The translations under genes and the position numbers were made by a program. This document shows, one piece after another, positions 53,042 to 60,820 of a DNA stretch of 64,000 nucleotides; within the stretch, counting starts at the first letter, position 1; every line of letters begins with the position of its first letter. The notes beneath the pieces are model-generated. The model made no database searches. It was given only the letters and a program-made list of their open reading frames with translations, and was not told where the DNA came from. The stretch covers positions 62,001 through 126,000 of the forward strand of contig PAKZ01000037.1 of assembly GCA_002706335.1 (NCBI GenBank), written 5' to 3'. Source of the stretch: Ahrensia sp. (GTDB taxonomy: Bacteria; Pseudomonadota; Alphaproteobacteria; Rhizobiales; Rhizobiaceae).

Positions 53042-53497
53042 ATGCTCGGCATTTCTGCAGGCATATCAATCGAAGGCCAGAGTGACTCGGGGGACGGCGA
53101 CCGGCCGAAAGCGGTCGATTGCTCAGGTGAGTTGTTCAGGGCGGCCCATTGCGCAGGAACCGAGGCGCGCTCAATCGCGCTGTGCGATGCGATCATCGAC
53201 CTGACCGCCATATTCTTCAATGTCAGCAGCCGCGATCTGCGATCGTCCGGACGGACGCCGAACCCGGTTTCGAGGGTCCGCCAGATCGGCATGTATGTCG
53301 GACATGTGACGCTCGGGTTGAAGATGGCCGAGGTGGGCGCCGGCTTCGGCCGCGACAAGAGCACGGTCGTTCATGCCTGCCACACGATCGAGGACATGCG
53401 CGACGACGAAGATTTCGATCTCATCGTGGCAAGGGTCGAGCGTCTTGTCGGCGTGGCGTTTTCGCTCAACCGGGAGGAGGGCCAGCGCGATGACTGA
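53042..53497 (+). CDS. DnaA domain-IV-like DNA-binding protein
   Basis: Seen: 151 aa. The C-terminal half holds a Bac_DnaA_C-type helix-turn-helix: SRVRQIGMYVGHVTLGLKMA, EVGAGFGRDKSTVVHACHTI, close to the DnaA pattern RQxAMYL...IGxxFGxRDHTTVxHA. It has no AAA+ domain and no DnaA domain I, so it binds DNA but cannot initiate replication like DnaA. The start has GGAGG 7 nt upstream. It overlaps the DUF6456 gene by 8 nt. Confidence 0.85.
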   Translation: MLGISAGISIEGQSDSGDGDRPKAVDCSGELFRAAHCAGTEARSIALCDAIIDLTAIFFNVSSRDLRSSGRTPNPVSRVRQIGMYVGHVTLGLKMAEVGAGFGRDKSTVVHACHTIEDMRDDEDFDLIVARVERLVGVAFSLNREEGQRDD

Positions 53498-54308
53498 TCC
53501 GAAATCCGCTAAGCGCCGGTCGCGTTATCTGGCTCTCCTGAAGAACGGGCCGGCGCGGCTGCGCGAGACGGGTGCGGACGGCGTGATATTGCTGGAGTTT
53601 CCTGGCAGCCGGTCCGTACGTTGCGCAGCCACCGATATCGAAGCAATGCGCCGCGACGGGCATGTCGTCATGCGCAACAGCGGCGAAGGCGAGGAACTGG
53701 CCGTCACCGAGCAGGGGCAAGCCGCGCTGCGTCGGCACGAGACCGGCGAATTCGCAAACCAGCATCGAGACCTTCGCAGGATGCGGATGGGATCCGGTCA
53801 CGTCGAGGCGGTCGTCACGGTCAATGACGCGGAATCGCCGCTGGCGGCCCTGGCGCGGCTTCGCAGAACAAACGGCGCCGCCTGGCTCGACCGGATCGAA
53901 CTGGCCGCCGGCGAACGGTTGCGGGCCGACTTCGAAAAGGCGATGCTTCAGCCGCGCGTGACCGCGTCCTGGGATCTCTCGCTTGTCGCACGGTCCGGAT
54001 CGCACGGCCGTAACCCTGGCGCCGATCTGGCCGACAGTGCGATGGCCGCCCGCGACCGGGTGAATGCCGCGGTGGAGGCGGTCGGGCCGGATCTCGGCGG
54101 CGCGCTGATCGATGTCTGCTGTTTTCTGAAAGGTCTGGAACAGGTGGAGCGCGAAAGGGCGTGGCCGCGCCGTTCCGCGAAACTGATGCTCAAAACGGCG
54201 CTCGGGCTGTTGGACAGGCATTATCATCCGCAGCCCGCCGCTTCGCGCCGCTCGAGACGGATCCTGCATTGGGGAAGTGGCGATTTTCGGCCGTCGCTGA
54301 AGGGATGA
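53490..54308 (+). CDS. DUF6456 domain protein
   Basis: Seen: 272 aa from ATG 53490. The C-terminal region matches DUF6456: SPLAALARLRRTNGAAWLD, ELAAGERLRADFEKAMLQPR, LIDVCCFLKGLEQVERER and KTALGLLDRHY. The N-terminal 100 residues may be a winged-helix part (DGHVVMRNSGEGEELAVTEQGQ). Co-translated with the DnaA-IV-like protein, a pairing common in Rhizobiales; function unknown. Convergent with sufE. Confidence 0.82.
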   Translation: MTDPKSAKRRSRYLALLKNGPARLRETGADGVILLEFPGSRSVRCAATDIEAMRRDGHVVMRNSGEGEELAVTEQGQAALRRHETGEFANQHRDLRRMRMGSGHVEAVVTVNDAESPLAALARLRRTNGAAWLDRIELAAGERLRADFEKAMLQPRVTASWDLSLVARSGSHGRNPGADLADSAMAARDRVNAAVEAVGPDLGGALIDVCCFLKGLEQVERERAWPRRSAKLMLKTALGLLDRHYHPQPAASRRSRRILHWGSGDFRPSLKG

Positions 54309-54314
54309 GCGCGA

Positions 54315-54740
54315 TCAGGCGGCTTCGGCCGCCGCGCGCGCCTCGTCCTTCATCCGCGCCACCATGGCGCGCAGGCCGTTCGACCGCTGCGGCGTCAGAT
54401 TGTCTTCGAGCCCCAGCGTCTTCAACAACTCGGCGGCGTCGAAGGCCGAAATTTCGGAGGCTTTGCGCCCCGACATGGCGGCGATCATGATGGCGACGAG
54501 ACCGCGAACGATATGTGCGTCGGAATCGCCCTGAAAGCGGACGACGGGGTCGTCTCCGCTTTCGACGGACGACACCAGCCAGACCTGGCTGACGCAGCCA
54601 TTCACCTTGTTTTCCGCGGTTTTATCGGAATCCGGCAGGTCCGGCAGGCTCCTGCCGATTTCGATCACGTAACGGTACTTGTCTTCCCAGTCGTCCAGGA
54701 ATTCGAAATCGTCGATGATCGTGTCGAGCGCCGGAAGCAT
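54315..54740 (-). CDS. sufE: Cysteine desulfuration protein SufE
   Basis: Accepts sulfur from SufS for Fe-S cluster assembly. Seen: 141 aa from ATG 54740; the acceptor Cys is in NKVNGCVSQVWL near residue 50, followed by SDAHIVRGLVAIMIAAMSG, as in SufE. The frame is open upstream to 55004 but enters the DUF5330 region. No suf operon is adjacent. Confidence 0.93.
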   Translation of the reverse strand: MLPALDTIIDDFEFLDDWEDKYRYVIEIGRSLPDLPDSDKTAENKVNGCVSQVWLVSSVESGDDPVVRFQGDSDAHIVRGLVAIMIAAMSGRKASEISAFDAAELLKTLGLEDNLTPQRSNGLRAMVARMKDEARAAAEAA

Positions 54741-54846
54741 GGTCGGTAAGCCTGTGTAGCAGAATGTGCCGTGACACGGCCTGTCATCGGCTTTCTGCGT
54801 ACTTAAGGAGAACGGCGACGGGCGGCAAGGGCGCTGGTCGAGGAAC

Positions 54847-55179
54847 CTATTCCGCAGGCGTTTCGGCGCTATCTTCTTCCTGCTGCATCGAAGGATGCCC
54901 GTGGCGGAACATCGCATAGGCGACGACAAGGCCTTCCCGCGCCCTCGATCCCGCGTAGGAAATGATTTCGCCGCCTGTCTCGCAGACGCCAGGCTGGCGC
55001 ACACAAATATTCCTCACATCCGCCGCCGCTTCGCCAACCATGGCCGCCAGTTCGAAAGCGGAAGGCGTCGGTCCGGCTTCGTTGTCGTCGGCAGCGCTGC
55101 GATATTCCTGCGGCGCGAAATAGGGCAGCGCCATCAGGGCAAGAAAGCCGAGAACCACCATTTTCACCAGAAACCGCAT
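54847..55179 (-). CDS. DUF5330 family membrane-anchored protein
   Basis: Seen: 110 aa from ATG 55179; one N-terminal membrane helix (FLVKMVVLGFLALMALPYFA), then an exported domain with CVRQPGVCETGGEIISYAGS, where two cysteines could form a disulfide, and an acidic C-terminus. Matches DUF5330 proteins of Rhizobiales. Single gene near sufE; function unknown. Confidence 0.8.
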   Translation of the reverse strand: MRFLVKMVVLGFLALMALPYFAPQEYRSAADDNEAGPTPSAFELAAMVGEAAADVRNICVRQPGVCETGGEIISYAGSRAREGLVVAYAMFRHGHPSMQQEEDSAETPAE

Positions 55180-55501
55180 GTCTTTCCACCAAAGCAAGAC
55201 CCAGTCAGGGCCAGTCCCGATCGCTTGAGTAACGCGGCAAACGTTGGCGGAGTTCATGGGAACGAGGTGCGATTTTAGGATGATTCTGCGAAAACTTTAG
55301 CGATCTTGAAAAAATCGCGCCATATCAGGCGGTTGAGGAAGATACCGATGGTTAACCATAAGCGTAAATCTTCGGGATTGGGGCCCGGAGATCGCCTGTA
55401 TCGGGGCCGCGGGGCGCGCCGCTTATCCATTCATTAAACGCTAGCTGCGATTTTGGCGGAGAGGCCGATTTGGCCCTTCGACCGCGTAATGAGTTTTTCT
55501 G
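55180..55501. other. Intergenic region with CtrA-type promoter elements
   Basis: About 320 nt, no gene. Holds the palindromic ATGGTTAACCAT (55348-55359) and the start region of the histidine kinase; an ATG at 55489 is in the wrong frame and opens only 15 codons. Confidence 0.5.
55348..55359. promoter_or_regulatory. Palindromic CtrA motif ATGGTTAACCAT
   Basis: Contains the rhizobial CtrA half-site TTAACCAT on both strands, overlapping head to head. It lies about 145 nt upstream of the histidine kinase start. Inferred: CtrA or a cell-cycle co-regulator controls the kinase gene; the pattern could also be chance in one copy, but the exact palindrome is notable. Confidence 0.55.
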
Positions 55502-57112
55502 TTGGCGTTGCTGCGAACCATTCAAGACCTATCTGACAAGGCGCTGGCCGACATGGCGCGGCGGATGGTTCCTGCCGTGCGCAATGAAACGGAAACCGGC
55601 GATCCCGCCGTCACGTTCCTGGCCGAAAAACTCATCGCACTCGCCGCCGGCGCGACCTTCATTGTCGGTCCGATGTGCCTGGTGCTCAGCGGGTTCGGCC
55701 TTCCGGGAACTTATGGAGCCGCAACAGCGATCGCGCTCGCGCATCTGGCAATCCCGTTTCTGGCGCTCGGCTGGTTGAGCATTCATCGCAAGCCCTGGTC
55801 GACCGGGATTTTCACGCTGGCAAGCTGGAGCGCCCTGGCGGGTACTCTCATCGCGGTTTCGCCGTTGCTCGCACTGACCAGCGGCGCCGTTCTCTTCGCC
55901 GTTGCCGGCAGCCACGGAACGGCGCGGCGTGTGGAAAGCCTGATGGCGCGGAAGGAAACAGCGCCCGCGATCGAACCCGCTCCCGCTCCCGCAGCGAAAA
56001 GCGAGGGAACCCGCGCGGAACTCACGCATGAGGGGATCGTCAAGCGGGTGAGGGGAACCTTCGCCACGCAGATCCGCCGTGACCGGCCCTTTGTCGAGCA
56101 TGTGCATCTTGCCGACCGCATCGCATTTCTCGCGGCCCTGGCCGACGTGACGGGCAAGCGCGAGGCGCACTCCGAAATCACCGCGCGGATCAATGTGGCG
56201 CGGGCCGGCGATCCGCAATCCTTCGAGGCGGTGCGTCTGGAGCTGAGCGCCGACGAGGACGCGATCGCTCTGTGGCTGCGCAAGCCGGAAGACGCCCCGG
56301 CGGACGCCTCAGCCGAGCCGGGCATCGAAAGACAGTTCCTGGCGACCGTCAGTCACGAATTGCGCACGCCGCTCAATTCGATCATCGGTTTCTCCGACAT
56401 CCTGCGCCGCGACATTTTCGGGCCGCTCGCCAATGAAAGGCAGCGCGAATATGTCAATCTGATCCACAGTTCCGGCGCGCATCTGCTGGCCGTGGTCAAT
56501 ACGATCCTCGACGTTTCCAAGCTGAATGCCGGCACATACGCCATTCATCGCGATCCCTTTGACCTGAACGCGGTCGTCCGCGAATGCGCCTCCATGCTGC
56601 GGCCGCAGGCCGACGCCAAGGAAGTCTCCGTGGAGCTCGATCTCGACGCGGCAGCCGACGAGGCCGACGCGGACCGCCGGGCGATCAAGCAGATCGCCAT
56701 CAATCTTCTGTCCAACGCGATCAAGTTCACCGAGACCGGCGGCACGATCCATATCGGCACGGAAACGAAGAGCGACGGCTTCCTGCTGAAGGTCCGCGAT
56801 ACCGGGATCGGCATGTCCGACGACGATCTGCGGCTGATCGGCACGCCCTTCACCCAGGTCGACAACGCCTATACGCGCTCGTGCGAAGGCACCGGGCTCG
56901 GCCTCACGGTGGTCACCGGCCTCGTGCAATTGCATGGCGGATCGCTGGATGTGAATAGCGTGCCGGGCGAGGGCACGGAAATGACGATTTTCATTCCCGG
57001 CGCGATCGGGCATGAAAAGGGCGCCCAGGAGATCGGGAACAACAATGGCGGGCAGGCGGCGGGCGTCGGCCGGTCCGACGCGAATACAAACACGATACGA
57101 CTCGCGGGATGA
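55502..57112 (+). CDS. Sensor histidine kinase, DivJ/PleC-like
   Basis: Seen: 536 aa; an N-terminal membrane region with several helices (ALAAGATFIVGPMCLVLSGF, then ALAHLAIPFLALGWL), a linker, the H-box FLATVSHELRTPLNSIIGFS with phospho-acceptor His near residue 285, the N-box (INLLSNAIKFTETGG), G1 DTGIGMSDDDL and G2 GTGLGLTVV. The H-box type fits kinases of the DivJ/PleC/PdhS group that act on DivK. No sensor domain is recognised. Start uncertain: TTG 55502 has no ribosome site; ATG 55553 is possible. The peptidoglycan-binding gene follows by 4 nt. Confidence 0.8.
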   Translation: MALLRTIQDLSDKALADMARRMVPAVRNETETGDPAVTFLAEKLIALAAGATFIVGPMCLVLSGFGLPGTYGAATAIALAHLAIPFLALGWLSIHRKPWSTGIFTLASWSALAGTLIAVSPLLALTSGAVLFAVAGSHGTARRVESLMARKETAPAIEPAPAPAAKSEGTRAELTHEGIVKRVRGTFATQIRRDRPFVEHVHLADRIAFLAALADVTGKREAHSEITARINVARAGDPQSFEAVRLELSADEDAIALWLRKPEDAPADASAEPGIERQFLATVSHELRTPLNSIIGFSDILRRDIFGPLANERQREYVNLIHSSGAHLLAVVNTILDVSKLNAGTYAIHRDPFDLNAVVRECASMLRPQADAKEVSVELDLDAAADEADADRRAIKQIAINLLSNAIKFTETGGTIHIGTETKSDGFLLKVRDTGIGMSDDDLRLIGTPFTQVDNAYTRSCEGTGLGLTVVTGLVQLHGGSLDVNSVPGEGTEMTIFIPGAIGHEKGAQEIGNNNGGQAAGVGRSDANTNTIRLAG

Positions 57113-57116
57113 GAAA

Positions 57117-57992
57117 ATGACTGTTCTTTCGGCACTTCGCGAAACGGCGGGATTTTTCGGCGAGAGGATCGCCGAGAAGCCCGGAACCGCGGGCGGCGCG
57201 ACCGCGCTTTTCGTCGCCATGACGTTTTTCACCGCCAACGCGGTCTATTTCCAGGACCGGCAGCATCCGTCGGCGCTGTTCGCCACGCGCCCGGAACTTG
57301 CCGAAAACCTGCCTACGAAGGAACCGGCTCCCCGCAAGGTGGAGACGCAGCCGGCAGCCGCTGCCGAACCCAAGCCGACACGCTTCGCCGAGACGAAGGA
57401 AGACGCCGAACCTGCGCATCCGGTCATTCCGAAGATCGCGCCGGTTCCGGCCCCGCGTCCCGATATCCAGACGGCGCAGGTTCTCGATGAGAAATCGGAT
57501 CAATCGGTCGCCGGCATCCAGGACATGCTGGCGAAACTCGGCTATTACGACGGCGCCGTCGACGGGCTGAGCGGTCCGATGACTGTTGCGGCGATCGAGG
57601 CCTACAAGCAGAGATCGGGACTGCGCGGCATCGAGCTGACGCAGGACGAATTGATGACTTCCCTGCGCAACAATCTCGGCGTTACCGCGGCCATTCCCGA
57701 GCCGAAGCCCGACGCGGTCAAATCGGAGGTGACGAAGATGGTCGAAGACCTGATCGCCAGCGCCGCCAACGGGTCCGCGCCGCTACCCGAGCACATTCCC
57801 TCCGCCGAGGTCGTCAAGGTGCAAGCGGCGCTGAGAGCATTTGGCAACACCGATATCGTCGTCGACGGCGTGCGCGGCGAGCAAACGACAGCCGCGATCC
57901 GCGAGTTTCAGGCGCTCTTCCATCTGCCGGTAAACGGCGAAATCGACGGCACCCTGCTCGACAAGATGCGGGCCGTCGGGCTCATCCAGTAA
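57117..57992 (+). CDS. Peptidoglycan-binding membrane protein
   Basis: Seen: 291 aa from ATG 57117, 4 nt after the kinase stop. One N-terminal membrane helix (TALFVAMTFFTANAVYF), a proline/alanine-rich linker, then two PG_binding_1 domains: VAGIQDMLAKLGYYDGAVDG and VVKVQAALRAFGNTDIVVDG. No catalytic domain. Probably tethers or senses cell wall at the membrane, in one operon with the kinase. Confidence 0.87.
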   Translation: MTVLSALRETAGFFGERIAEKPGTAGGATALFVAMTFFTANAVYFQDRQHPSALFATRPELAENLPTKEPAPRKVETQPAAAAEPKPTRFAETKEDAEPAHPVIPKIAPVPAPRPDIQTAQVLDEKSDQSVAGIQDMLAKLGYYDGAVDGLSGPMTVAAIEAYKQRSGLRGIELTQDELMTSLRNNLGVTAAIPEPKPDAVKSEVTKMVEDLIASAANGSAPLPEHIPSAEVVKVQAALRAFGNTDIVVDGVRGEQTTAAIREFQALFHLPVNGEIDGTLLDKMRAVGLIQ

Positions 57993-58018
57993 TCGTTCGC
58001 GCAACAGACGGAATCGTC

Positions 58019-58378
58019 ATGTCGAGCCGTCTGACATCGGCGATCTTCGTTTCGGCCCTGATCCGGCGCGTCAATGGCGAGGGCGGGTTCGCGGCAGTCG
58101 TGCGGCACGGTTCCGGCGAGGCCGGTGCGATCTTCATTTGCGTTCCGGGTGGGTTCGGCCAGGGCACGACGCTGTTTGCCCAGGCGCCGCAAAGCCTCTT
58201 TGCCGGTCGGGACACGCCGCCATCCGGTGGGCGATTGTTCGAGAAGGTCGCGGACGGGCTCTCGCCCGACGAACTCGACGCGAAGTTGCAGAGGGAAGCC
58301 CGTCTCGACCCGGATTTCTGGGTGGTCGAGCTGGAACTGTTCGGCCGCTCCGCCTCGGATTATTTCGATATCGCCTGA
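58019..58378 (+). CDS. DUF1491 family protein
   Basis: Seen: 119 aa with the DUF1491 blocks SAIFVSALIRRVNGEGGFAA, VVRHGSGEAGAIFI and DPDFWVVELE. No membrane segment. Conserved in alphaproteobacteria, function unknown. Follows the peptidoglycan-binding gene by 26 nt; convergent with DUF2336. Confidence 0.87.
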   Translation: MSSRLTSAIFVSALIRRVNGEGGFAAVVRHGSGEAGAIFICVPGGFGQGTTLFAQAPQSLFAGRDTPPSGGRLFEKVADGLSPDELDAKLQREARLDPDFWVVELELFGRSASDYFDIA

Positions 58379-58384
58379 GCCTGG

Positions 58385-59326
58385 TCAGGCGACCTTCATG
58401 ATGCTTTCGTGAACGATATTGGCTCGGCCCTCGTCCGGCAATCCGGGATCGTTGGCCGACAGCGCCTCGCGCGCCAGGGCAAGCAGGTCGTCGCTTCGCC
58501 ATGACCAGACCTTGTGGACGGCCTGCTCGGTCGTGATTTCCGAATAGACCGCCGCGAACCGGGCGACGACATCGGGGTCTCCGGCCAGATCGGGGGCGAG
58601 CGCGGTGAAGATCTTCAACCCGTCCTCGACGGATGCGCCGACGAAACGCAGCATGTAGATCAGGTTGCGCGAGGTCGGGTTGCCGCAAAGGCCGGCCGCG
58701 CTGACCCGCGTGATGGCGAGCGCATCGGCAACGGTTGCGTGCAGGACGGCCGGATCCGGATCGCGCGCCGCCGACACGATCTCGTCGATCGACATGGCGA
58801 TGGTGGGTTCCGCATGGGCGGTAATATCGCCGTGAAGCGAGTCACGGAACTGCTCGAACGATTCTTGCTGCTCGCGCGGCAGCGGGCTTTTCAGCCTCTG
58901 GCGCAGGTCGAGCGCGCGATCGACACCCTCGTTTTCCAGCATGCGCAGGGCATTGACGACCGGCCTTTCGAGATCGGTGCGCCGGGCGATCGCGCGGGCG
59001 TGATCGGGGCTGCGCTGCGACAGGATGGCCATCAATTCGGAGGCGGTCAGCAAGGAACAGCGCGTCAGGATCGGCGAAGAGATGCTAACCGGATAATCGC
59101 AGAGCGCCAGCAAGAGCGGCTTCGGCGCGGCATTGGAGGTCGCGAGCAGGGAGGCGATCTCCCGCCGGCTGTCATCGCCGATCGATTTCAGCAAGGGCAT
59201 GACGAGATCCACCAGCCGCGTCGCATCCGCCTTGCCGGGTCTAGGCATCGCGCAGAAGTCGCGAACCGCCGTAACGGCGATCTCGTCATTGTCGAAGGCT
59301 TCGAATGTTTCAGTGATTTGGGTCAT
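58385..59326 (-). CDS. DUF2336 family helical-repeat protein
   Basis: Seen: 313 aa from ATG 59326. HEAT-like helical repeats with the DUF2336 pattern (ALCDYPVSISSPILTRCSLL; ARRTDLERPVVNALRM; VADALAITRVSAAGLCGNPT). Cytoplasmic. Common in alphaproteobacteria; function unknown. Shares a roughly 120-nt upstream region, with a TTAACCAT motif, with the divergent 61-aa gene. Confidence 0.85.
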   Translation of the reverse strand: MTQITETFEAFDNDEIAVTAVRDFCAMPRPGKADATRLVDLVMPLLKSIGDDSRREIASLLATSNAAPKPLLLALCDYPVSISSPILTRCSLLTASELMAILSQRSPDHARAIARRTDLERPVVNALRMLENEGVDRALDLRQRLKSPLPREQQESFEQFRDSLHGDITAHAEPTIAMSIDEIVSAARDPDPAVLHATVADALAITRVSAAGLCGNPTSRNLIYMLRFVGASVEDGLKIFTALAPDLAGDPDVVARFAAVYSEITTEQAVHKVWSWRSDDLLALAREALSANDPGLPDEGRANIVHESIMKVA

Positions 59327-59389
59327 GGCCGGCGCCCACCTCATGATTGACATGACCGCGAGCCTAGACGCCAAAGCGTTAGCAAGTTG

Positions 59390-59397
59390 TTAACCAT
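59390..59397 (+). promoter_or_regulatory. CtrA-type motif TTAACCAT
   Basis: Single TTAACCAT half-site between the divergent DUF2336 and small-protein genes, 48 nt before ATG 59445. An 8-mer alone is weak evidence; it gains weight from the DivJ-like kinase and its palindromic motif in the same region. Confidence 0.35.
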
Positions 59398-59444
59398 GAA
59401 ATGTCAGGTCTAATCCGTCGCATTCAGCGAGCGAGGAAATGGAC

Positions 59445-59630
59445 ATGGCACAGGTTGTCGGGTTCGACGCATTCGCTCCGCGTATCGCCCGCCGTCAGAA
59501 AACGGCGAACCGGGCGAATGGAGACAGCGTTTTTGGAAAAGTAATCCTGTTCACGGGCGTCTGGCACGAACGTGTCGAACGGTCGGAGACCGTCAAGGAC
59601 GTGAAAAGGGTTCGCAAACCAAAGAAATAG
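59445..59630 (+). CDS. Small basic protein (61 aa)
   Basis: Seen: 61 aa from ATG 59445 (GAGGAAA 7 nt upstream; ATG 59439 is an alternative). Begins MAQVVGFDAFAPRIARRQK and is basic at both ends (VKRVRKPKK). No family recognised. Good ribosome site and a possible promoter element upstream support it being real. Confidence 0.65.
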   Translation: MAQVVGFDAFAPRIARRQKTANRANGDSVFGKVILFTGVWHERVERSETVKDVKRVRKPKK

Positions 59631-59640
59631 CCACCCGGTG

Positions 59641-60189
59641 TCAGAGCGGGGTGGACGCACACTCGACGCGATCGATGAAATCGCGGACGACAGGTTCGTA
59701 GGTTTCGTCGGGCCGGAAAACCCTCAGCACCGCGAAGCCGTCGCTTCGGTTTGCCTCGGTCAGCACCGCATTGGCGAATTCGGGGCGCGATGCCTGCTGC
59801 AGAAAGCGCATCTGCAGGGGCAGGGCGATCACGAGATCGAGGTTTTCCGAGGCGACGATACGGTCATTGGCCGAGAAGACGATGCGTCCGAGATCGTCGA
59901 ACACCGCGACGGACCAGAAATCGCCGGTCGGCGGAGCGGTGATCGAGAAGACCCCATTCGTCAAATCGTAGCGGCAAGCCATGACCGCGAACATCGGATC
60001 CAGCGTCCTCGCCGCAGACAGTTCGACGCCGTTGCGGTCGAAACGGATCGGCTCGTTCTGGGCGGCTTTCGCCTCGATCTGCTGCCAGACGTCGTTTTCC
60101 GAGAGCTGCGGCAGCATCAAAACGATTGCCAGATGCACAATCGCTGCGCCGACGATCCCCACCAGTGTCGCGTAGATGAACCGGACCAT
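59641..60189 (-). CDS. DUF1254-domain membrane protein
   Basis: Seen: 182 aa from ATG 60189; an N-terminal membrane helix (FIYATLVGIVGAAIVHLAI), then a domain with FDRNGVELSAARTLDPMFAV and FSITAPPTGDFWSVAVFDDL, as in DUF1254. It pairs with the DUF1214 protein just upstream (ATG inside its stop, TGATG). DUF1254/DUF1214 are often fused in one protein; here they are split in two membrane-anchored halves. Confidence 0.83.
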   Translation of the reverse strand: MVRFIYATLVGIVGAAIVHLAIVLMLPQLSENDVWQQIEAKAAQNEPIRFDRNGVELSAARTLDPMFAVMACRYDLTNGVFSITAPPTGDFWSVAVFDDLGRIVFSANDRIVASENLDLVIALPLQMRFLQQASRPEFANAVLTEANRSDGFAVLRVFRPDETYEPVVRDFIDRVECASTPL

Positions 60190-60770
60190 CAGGAGCACCC
60201 GAGATTCTTGATCGACGGCATGCGAAGATCCGTCAGGCCGGTGTCGCTGCCGATCGACGTGTCGTAGAGCGACAGGCCAAGCGCAAAGGGGCCGCTCGAT
60301 CCGGCATAGAGCCAGTTGCCGGGCTGCGGAAGCGGCGCGATCCTGATGTCGAAATCGCCGCTCCTGAAACGCAGGATCGAGCGCGAATGCAGCGCGACCG
60401 GTGTGCCCTCCGCGGGAGGCTGCAAGGGTTCGCCGCCGCTCAGGACAGTAAGCGTCCACAGCCGCGCGCCAGGCGTGTCGCCCTCGACGGCATAGATGCA
60501 GCGCGCATTCAGCGTGTCGCCGTCGTCATCGGCGTCTCGCACGAAGGCAACGCCCTCCGCCGCCGCAAGCGGCAGGCCGCCCGAGCGGGCGAAATAGGCC
60601 TGGGAGTAAGGGTCCGGGCTGTCGGCCCCGACGCCGGGATTGGCGTTCCACCCGTTGATCGCCAGCTCGCCGAACAGCGGATAATGCCCGGTCGCCCACA
60701 CGGCGGAGCCGATGCCGAGAACCAGCGCGAGGGCGACGCCGTAGAGCAGGGTGGAAAGTTCACGGATCAT
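60189..60770 (-). CDS. DUF1214-domain membrane protein
   Basis: Seen: 193 aa; an N-terminal helix (LLYGVALALVLGIGSAVWA), then the DUF1214 pattern with WTLTVLSGGEP, RSILRFRSGDFDIRIAPLPQ, PGNWLYAGSSGPFALGLSLY. Exported domain. Partner of the DUF1254 protein; role unknown, possibly in the envelope. Confidence 0.85.
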   Translation of the reverse strand: MIRELSTLLYGVALALVLGIGSAVWATGHYPLFGELAINGWNANPGVGADSPDPYSQAYFARSGGLPLAAAEGVAFVRDADDDGDTLNARCIYAVEGDTPGARLWTLTVLSGGEPLQPPAEGTPVALHSRSILRFRSGDFDIRIAPLPQPGNWLYAGSSGPFALGLSLYDTSIGSDTGLTDLRMPSIKNLGCS

Positions 60771-60820
60771 GATCGTGTTGTGCCGGAACGGGACAGGAAA
60801 TCAACTGGAAGCTGACGGGA

